DNA of 64,000 nt, from assembly GCA_001972305.1 (NCBI GenBank), contig BDDD01001957.1:248001-312000 (forward strand), written 5' to 3'. The translations under genes were made by a program, and so were the position numbers. A model generated the notes under the pieces. The model had not been told where the DNA came from. It ran no database searches and saw only the letters and a program-made list of their open reading frames with translations. Positions 57,731 through 64,000 of this stretch are shown piece after piece (position 1 is the first letter of the stretch; each line of letters starts with the position of its first letter). This DNA is from Cephalotus follicularis. Its lineage: Eukaryota > Streptophyta > Magnoliopsida > Oxalidales > Cephalotaceae.

Positions 57731-58942
57731 TCACATGATGCCCTTGTCGGTGTCCCTTCGCTGTGAAGGCCCAGCTACAGCGCCACTATCACCCGCAGAC
57801 CTTGTGGGTACTACCATTGAAATCTCCAGACAATCCCTCACCAAGTGACCAGATGCTCCACATTTCAAACACAACCCTTTCTTTACCCAACAATCTTTCA
57901 CTTGATGACCGGTACGACCACAGTGGAAACAGACCCCAGACCTTGCATTACTCCCCTGACTAGGAGTTCCTTGGGTGGCAGTCTGCTGAGGTTGGTTCTC
58001 AAATGATTTGGGCGGAGAATCACTGCCTTGCCATTGTGATGACGCTGGCCTGAACTGAGCAGGGCCTTGTTGGCTCCGCTGGTTACGAGCCCTTTCAGCA
58101 CGGTCTTCGTTTGAGATGCTCTCTAACAACCTTGCCTTCTAAGCGACTTCCACAAAAGTCCCCAGTTCCATAGCCCTGATCCTTGACCGAAGATCCGATC
58201 ACAGACCTTTCAAAAGCCTCCGTATCTTTTTACCATCATCAGCTACCAGATAGGGGGAATGCCTGGCTAGCTCCGTAAACCTTGCTGTATACTCCGCCAT
58301 AGTCGTTTCTCCTTGACGTAGCTCCAGGAGCTCTGTGTCCCTTCGTTCTTGCTCAAGTCAGAGCACATAAGCATCGACGAACTCCTTCCGGAACCCCTCC
58401 CAAGTACAACCGAGTCCAGTCGACTCCCACTTTGCCTCGACCGTCTCCCACCAGTGGATGGCCTCACCCCATAAACGGTAGACAGCAAACTTTAGTTTCT
58501 GGTTATCTATACAGTTCATCACATCAAAGATCTTTTCTAGATCCTGTAACCACCTCTCAGCAATGGTAGCATCCAACTCTCCTCTGAAACTGGGTGGACT
58601 CTATGTCATGAACCTCTCAAGGTCCCTCCCAAACTGATTACCATCATCACATGCACCCTGAGCAGGAGCCATGTACTGAGGCTGAGCTTGGGCGTACAGT
58701 CGCCGTATCTCCTCCATATTCGTTGCATTAGCAGCCATCTGTTGCTGATAGGCAGCCATCTGCTGCTGAAAGAAATCAGAGATGCGGTCCAATGGATCTC
58801 TCACTCCGGGTGCTGCCCCCGGCACATTCACATTCGCAGCTCCTTGTGGAACATCATCCATAGGGTCTCCTCCAACATTCATTCCCTCGGGAACATTCTC
58901 GTTAACAAACCCACGCCTTCCGCGTCTCCTCCGACCGTCCAT
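57731..58942 (-). pseudogene. gag: gag of the gag-only element, with two zinc knuckles
   Basis: ATG at 58942 (MDGRRRRGRRGFVN), 404 codons to the stop at 57731. Capsid domain about residues 100-240 (KLKFAVYRLWGEAIHWWETV, later ARFTELARHSPYL). Two C-X2-C-X4-H-X4-C zinc knuckles near the end (CFHCGRTGHQVKDC and CLKCGASGHLVRDC), both intact. Four in-frame stops (about 58601, 58358, 58196 and 58138) each fit Gln or Arg codons changed by C-to-T. The protein ends at DKGIM, the point where the full element reads GKGIV and goes on into protease. An intact sister could package this element RNA; this copy cannot make the full protein. Confidence 0.9.
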
Positions 58943-59024
58943 TTGCTCCTATATGGAAAAGATGTCATTAGTAGTCATCTGAAGGAAACAATTCGTTAAT
59001 TACCAAGGAACTTATCCAAGCTAA

Positions 59025-59054
59025 GCATATAAATGGATATATGCTCTGATACCA
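59025..59054 (-). promoter_or_regulatory. primer-binding site (Met tRNA) with hairpin
   Basis: GCTCTGATACCA (59043-59054), with GCATATA (59025-59031) pairing with TATATGC (59038-59044) over a 6-base loop. Confidence 0.85.
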
Positions 59055-59800
59055 CTGTTGTCACACCCCGTTTCACAAACAACATAAAAACTGGTGGCAA
59101 TTAACATATAAATCCGGCTTATGCAAAAAACCATAAAATTAAAACTTTCCATATCCATTAACAACTCGCGGAAGCACATAATATAAGCCGAATCACAACG
59201 CAACATGCATCCCATACTACATGCTACAACAGTAAACATCATCACAGTTAACTGCCCACAAACGGAGCATGAACAATATACATTATTACAACCATTCATT
59301 TATTACAATGATCCATAAACATTCCTCGAAAGTAAACAACATAAAACTTCACTTTGCTCCTCGGAGCCCGACGGTAACCAACGCCTGCATCAACCTGAAA
59401 CACACTGAAGTTGTAGGGGGTTAGCCTTTGTCCTCACTCAGCAAAGCCATAAAAGCGATCCAGGGTCAAGGATAAAACATGTCATGACATGAATGCACAA
59501 TGATGCAGTACATACTATATCTCGATGCATATATATATACACCACGACCACAAGGTCACAGCCCATGATCTCACCAGAGCACATCAACACACTACACGGT
59601 CCACAATATCACAACAGCACAAATAGCCAACTTTGTCTCAGGTCTCTAAGGACCCATCACTCCACAGTAGCGATCAGTCACGTCCCGCAGGACAACACTA
59701 TACTCAATCAGGCATGTCATAGCAGACAATCAATACACTCACTGCAAAAAATTGTTCCCGTCACTGGCACGACGACGAGGACAACACTCGGAACACACTA

Positions 59801-60010
59801 CGATACAAGCACGGCAGCGAGTACCAACACTTCCCCGCTAATGGCAACACTCACGATACTAGCACGGCGGCTAAGTACCAACATTACCCCGCTAGCGGCA
59901 ACACTCAGTCACAATCAATACAATAACATCCACGTTACTAGCACGGCGGCAAAGTAACAACAATCAATTCACAGTAAACGATACTAGCACGACGGCTAAG
60001 TACCAACACT
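59801..60010 (+). repeat. degenerate tandem repeat, ACTAGCACGGCGGCTAAGTACC units
   Basis: Four units start at about 59801, 59853, 59933 and 59989. Each reads CGATACTAGCACGGCGGCTA or a close variant, followed in the first two by CCCCGCTA-(A/G)-GGCAACACTCA. Confidence 0.85.
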
Positions 60011-60721
60011 CAACACAATCACGATAACAGTGCACTCACAGCACATAGAATACCACTCAAGTAATTTATAAAATAAATACTTGATCAAAACATCTCATTC
60101 AAAACATTGCAGTTTGTTTCCAAAACATTTAAAGTATAAATGCTTACAACATATATATATTTGTCAATATATATATATATATAACACTCCATTTCCCAAG
60201 TAAATTATGCTTCATAAAATACTTGCAACAATACATTTTCCTTCAAACATTTCAAGTAATTTATAGATATAAATACTTGCAACATATATATTTGTCAAAA
60301 TATATATAACAATGCTTTTCCCGAAAACTCGAGTATCAAAGTACTTGGAATCATACACTCTCCGTAAAACCTGGTTATTTGAACTACATTCAAATACCTC
60401 AAAAGTACGTATTTCCTATAACAGTTTCGCAATCACTTGAAAGCCATTTCACATGGAAAACATACTTTTCCAAACAACAAATGATTTTAATAAACCATTC
60501 AATTAACCAAACACATTTTCACAAGGTTGTGGAAGCCATTTTCACAATCTTTTGGGAATATATATATATCTCAAAACGTACATTTCACATAAAGTAATGA
60601 TTTATAGAAATCATGTTTGCACCTCCAAAAAGGGGTAAAACGTTTCACAATCATCAATAGCCAATTCGAAATACAGTTTATCACGGTACAAGGTGCACAC
60701 ATATGCTCACAATGCAAAACA

Positions 60722-61215
60722 GTCCCAAACAGGCGGCTGGTTCCCACTGACAGTCGGCTGTTATCCTTCAACAGTCGGCTGCCCTTAACCAACAGTCGGC
60801 TGCCCTCCTTGGCAGTCGGCTGTCCCTTACCAACAGTCGGCTGCCCTCCTTGGCAGTCGACTGGTCCTTCACTTAGCAGTAGGATGTCCTTCCTAGGCAG
60901 TCGGCTGGTCCATGCACAATACACATTCCTTTGTCGCTATTTGTCCCAGCATGCCACCTCAGCAAGCTCGGGTAGATTGACACGTGGACAATCGGCTGTT
61001 ACCCAAAATGGTCGGCTGTCCCACCCACAGTCGGCTGCCTTCCTCCGGCAATCGGCTACTCAATCAGCAGGAAGCAACCTGCAACACCAGGCACGAACAG
61101 TCGACTGGCTCCAATGCACAGTCTGCTGGTCTCCATAGGAAGTCGACTGTTCCTCACGAATAGTCGACTGCTGGCCTCGGACAGTCGGCTGTCCTCCCTG
61201 GACAGTCGACTGCGC
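60722..61215 (-). repeat. dense GTCGAC/GTCGGC palindrome cluster, CAG flavour
   Basis: About 19 copies, matching 56145-56645 with gain and loss of single units: the left LTR has an extra copy near 56205, the right LTR one near 61030. A smaller cluster lies at 61745-61885, matching 57165-57302. Confidence 0.85.
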
Positions 61216-62023
61216 CTACGTGCAGTGCCCAAATACAACAGCAATCACACATGCTCAACCCACTTTAAACCAATCAAACCACAAAACACTATCACCACAA
61301 CACACATTCATGCTTTTATCACGATATAACGCATGCATTTCACACATGAACATCATCATAAATGACTTTAAATCACAATTATAGCTTTCCCCTACCTTAG
61401 AACTCCAAGTTAGGAGTTGCCATCCACCTCTTTAAGTCCCGGATCCGAGGTCCTTGCACTCCTCAACACGTCCAGTAGCCTCACTGGTCTGATTCCTCAA
61501 CTGGTCCGGCCTCCAAGCTTCCGGTTCAACACGAAGCTCCGTATCTCCACAACACACACACTTTCACTCCATTTCCTCTACTCCCAAAAACTCTTGAATC
61601 CACTGAGAAAGATGGAGATTTGGAGAGTAGAACTTTTTTTTTTATGGTTAAAACTCGGCCCCTCTCTGCCTTATGCCCCAAATAAACCAAAAACATCACA
61701 CTTTTGTCACTTAAAGGCTGAAAGCACGTGGGCTGTCTGGCCCATGGCAGTCGACTGCCTTGGCTTGGCAGTTGGCTGTTTCTGCCGACACTCCCACTAG
61801 CCGGCTGCTTCCTCGCAGCAGCTGGCTGCCACCTTCACCAGGGGAGTCCAGCCGGCTGCCTCCCTGTGGCAATCGGCTGCCCCCTGTACAAAAACACACC
61901 AACACACTTTTTCTTGCAACTTTCAACACTACAAAGGGGAAAAACACAATTCTCATTAACTCAACGTGTAAAATTACATTAGAAATGCAACATTACACCT
62001 TAACGAAAACCCCGGGCATTACA

Positions 62024-63263
62024 CTAAGCATCGGCGCTACTGGCGTTCTTACAAATTTCCAGGAACAACAACGAACAGAGCATGAACAAAATCATTTCAA
62101 TCTCAGTCCAGTTCAACATGCAATCACATCTCAACCATCACTACACATTATACATGTTATATGTTCAAAAACATGTCAAAACCCCTACCTTACAAGCAAT
62201 CCCAAAATCAAATCGAATTGATTTCTCTCTCTATGTCCAAATGTTCTTCACTCTCCATCAATCTTCCAATCCCAGCAATTTTCAGTCTATAGTTGCATTT
62301 TTAACAGAGGTTATATACATGAAATCAGTATGTATATACAAATTAGTTACTATAATCATCATCTGGTTTGAATCAAAAGGATTAGTAGAACTTCTAAGCC
62401 TCTAATCCCATTTAAATCAATTCTCCATTTTTCAATTAACTTCCACAATCCAATTACATATTTGCATGCTCAATCAGTAGTGTATCATTGATATCAACAT
62501 GTTACAGAATCATCAACTTAACCACAATAAGTGAACTTCGCACTAGTAACTTACCAATTCCCAGGTGATACTCCAAGTTCCACTTTGAACTTCAAGTTCC
62601 TTCTACATGGAACCTCTAGCCATTCCTTTAGCAACTGCCCAGATTGTCTCTCTGTTTCTCAGTGTTTTCTAACACTCAATCAGCTCATGTATCAGCTGAT
62701 ATAAAGGCTCAAATTCGTGTCTTTAATTTAGCAATTTTCCAATTTCCATTTGGACATTTCTCTCTCCCTCATGCATGCCTTCATTCATTTGTTCTTCCCC
62801 TTTATTTTCTAGCATGTTGCAGGTTGCAGGTTTTCAGATCACATGCAAGGCTCCACCCTTGAATGTTACCCAGCTGGTGAAGGCTTCTGGTATGCATTGA
62901 CACATTTATAGGACACTTGTCCTTAGCCCACCATTTTAACACTGCAGTTTCATGCCAATTGACTAGTGTTCTGTGCTAGAACACGTCTAAAGCGTCGTCG
63001 GTTTGAACGTGGGCGTCGACGCTTTTGTGCGTCATAACTCAGCCCTCAACTGCACGTCTTGTACACGTGTCCATGCTCAAAGCGTCGACCGCATGGAGTT
63101 AGGCATCGACGGTTTAGCGTCATAACTTATTTCTTTATTTTTCATTTAAGAATTTATTCCAATTTCCTTCTATTCAAGCAATAACCCAACATATAATCTC
63201 AATAAAATGCATATTTTATTCATCGCTGTACAATATACATTAATTGAAATCTCGGTTATTACA
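62024..63263 (-). repeat. Tekay-family 3' LTR (copy C), right part
   Basis: Starts with the second CTAAG and runs to CTCGGTTATTACA. It includes a TATA-like box (minus, 62692-62706) and GCG-flavour motifs (62985-63115: GCGTCGTCGGTT, GCGTCGACGCTT, GCGTCGACCGC, GCATCGACGGTT). Together with 54078-55365 it gives a 2.5-kb LTR. Confidence 0.88.
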
Positions 63264-63309
63264 TTTCCCCCTCCTTACAGAAAATTCATCCTTGAATTTT
63301 GCCCTTACA
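63264..63309 (-). other. polypurine tract and 46-bp internal remnant of copy C element
   Basis: The minus strand GGAGGGGGAAA lies against the LTR edge, showing that copy C is a 3' LTR. Only 46 bp of its interior are left of the next insertion at 63310; the rest should lie beyond the window. Confidence 0.8.
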
Positions 63310-64000
63310 TGTCACGCCCCCGTTTTTGGAGAAGACGACATTAAAGCGGTAAAGGCAATTAACATAAAAATTCAGCTTATGCAAATACCATAAAATTTAA
63401 ACTTTTAAAGAAAACATCAATTGCGGAAGCATAAGATTCATAAGCTGAAAACATGTAACGTGCATCCCATACTGCACGCTACCCAATACAAATCTGTCAT
63501 CGTTAATCGCCCTCAAAACAGAGAGTGATCATAGTACAAAACTAAATCCCATCATTAACAAACCGTAAGTACAACACATTGGTCCTTAAATAAAACTAGG
63601 TTTATTACAAACAGGAGAAAAGTAAAACCAAGAACAAACAACATTAGATCTTGTTCTTCACCCATACCAGTCCAACCGGTCCACTGCATCAATCTGTAAA
63701 GTAGGGGGTTAGCCTTTGTCCTCACTCGGCTAAGTCATAAAAGTGGCTCGGGATCAACATTAGATGGATGTCATGTAATGTATGCATAAATGATGTAGTG
63801 AAGGAAATACCAGTTTATATATATATATGAGAAATATATATATTTTAGCAGTACAGTAAAATAACATTGGATACATATATAAGAAAATATACGTATGCAA
63901 GAACAGTACAGTAGTGATTCGGCCAGGATCACATCCACAATCACAGTAATGTCCGAAAGGACCAACAGGCAGTACAGTATGTCCATAAAGGACCACAACA
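63310..64000 (-). repeat. partial Tekay-family LTR (copy D)
   Basis: TGTCACGCCCCCGTTTTTGG onward is closely similar to the LTRs at 19669 and 26949: AAGACGACATTAAAGCGGTAA, the TTAGCC/GGCTAA block at about 63707-63731, and the ACAGTACAGTAGTGATTCGG stretch near 63903. It is cut by the window end. Confidence 0.88.

Larger units (their letters stand above)
55366..62023 (-). mobile_element. gag-only non-autonomous Tekay derivative (TR-GAG type)
   Basis: Complete insertion with CTAAG duplications, LTRs of 2,076 and 2,965 bp, a Met-tRNA primer site, one gag frame and a polypurine tract, but only 1.6 kb inside and no protease, RT or integrase. Near the polypurine tract the minus strand still encodes REKMRERCSHLPW (about 57515-57485), comparable to the chromodomain end RERYPHLF of the full element. 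So pol appears to have been deleted from a Tekay parent. Gag-only elements with LTRs are known in plants as TR-GAGs. Confidence 0.9.
59059..62023 (-). repeat. gag-only element 5' LTR, 2,965 bp
   Basis: Longer partner of 55366-57441. The extra segment (59668-60559) holds the ACTAGCACGGCGGC tandem repeats and an AT-rich stretch. The conserved TTAGCC block at about 59421 has lost its GGCTAA partner (CAGCAAAG). Confidence 0.92.

Noticed and set aside
56145-61215. CRISPR-like appearance of regularly spaced short palindromes
   Set aside because: Repeats are only about 10 bp, degenerate, irregularly spaced, with low-complexity spacers shared between both LTRs, and no cas genes; the DNA is a plant nuclear retrotransposon.

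Overview
The window is plant nuclear DNA, most likely from a flowering plant with a transposon-rich genome. I found no host gene, tRNA or rRNA. Nearly all of it is LTR retrotransposon sequence: Ty3/gypsy elements of Tekay/Del (chromovirus) type with 2-4 kb LTRs and an initiator-Met-tRNA primer site, one Athila-type gypsy element with an Asp-tRNA primer site, and three Ty1/copia-type pieces. Many are inserted into one another. No coding region longer than a fragment is intact; most have in-frame stops. The species cannot be named from this sequence.

Layout, left to right. 1-3003: 3' end of a plus-strand Tekay element (integrase tail, chromodomain, polypurine tract, LTR) inserted into a minus-strand gag (3004-3761). 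3762-4261: two leader/primer-site remnants and LTR debris. 4262-14710: a minus-strand Tekay LTR split by a complete 7.9-kb Athila-type element (6553-14463, direct repeat CACAG) that carries gag and protease but no reverse transcriptase. 14711-18289: LTR-like non-coding remnants. 18290-32813: a decayed plus-strand copia element split by a 9.8-kb Tekay element (19669-29510, direct repeat AGGAC) whose gag-pol frame is still colinear apart from point stops. 32814-45854: three long LTRs or LTR fragments, with a 1,907-bp near-perfect tandem duplication and a small copia-like non-autonomous element (42243-44117, direct repeat GATTT). 45855-52154: 5' part of another Tekay element, its gag split by a solo LTR (46352-49060, direct repeat CTTTT). 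52155-54077: internally deleted copia remnant and a plus-strand LTR. 54078-63309: a Tekay 3' LTR split by a gag-only element (55366-62023, direct repeat CTAAG). 63310-64000: start of one more Tekay LTR.

How the parts relate: most gypsy sequence is on the minus strand, and the insertion order can be read from target-site duplications. Potentially autonomous ancestors (gag-pro-RT-RNaseH-IN-chromodomain) sit beside derivatives keeping only gag or gag-protease plus LTRs, primer site and polypurine tract, which would need proteins supplied in trans.

Most notable observations: (1) clusters of a short palindrome with core GTCGAC in nearly every non-Athila LTR here, in two flavours (CAGTCGACTG and GCGTCGACGC), each LTR mostly keeping one flavour; (2) a hairpin beside the primer-binding site whose stem differs between elements but still pairs; (3) a Trp-rich 33-residue in-frame duplication in the tail of the Athila-type gag-protease frame; (4) a conserved TTAGCC...GGCTAA block shared by Tekay LTRs.
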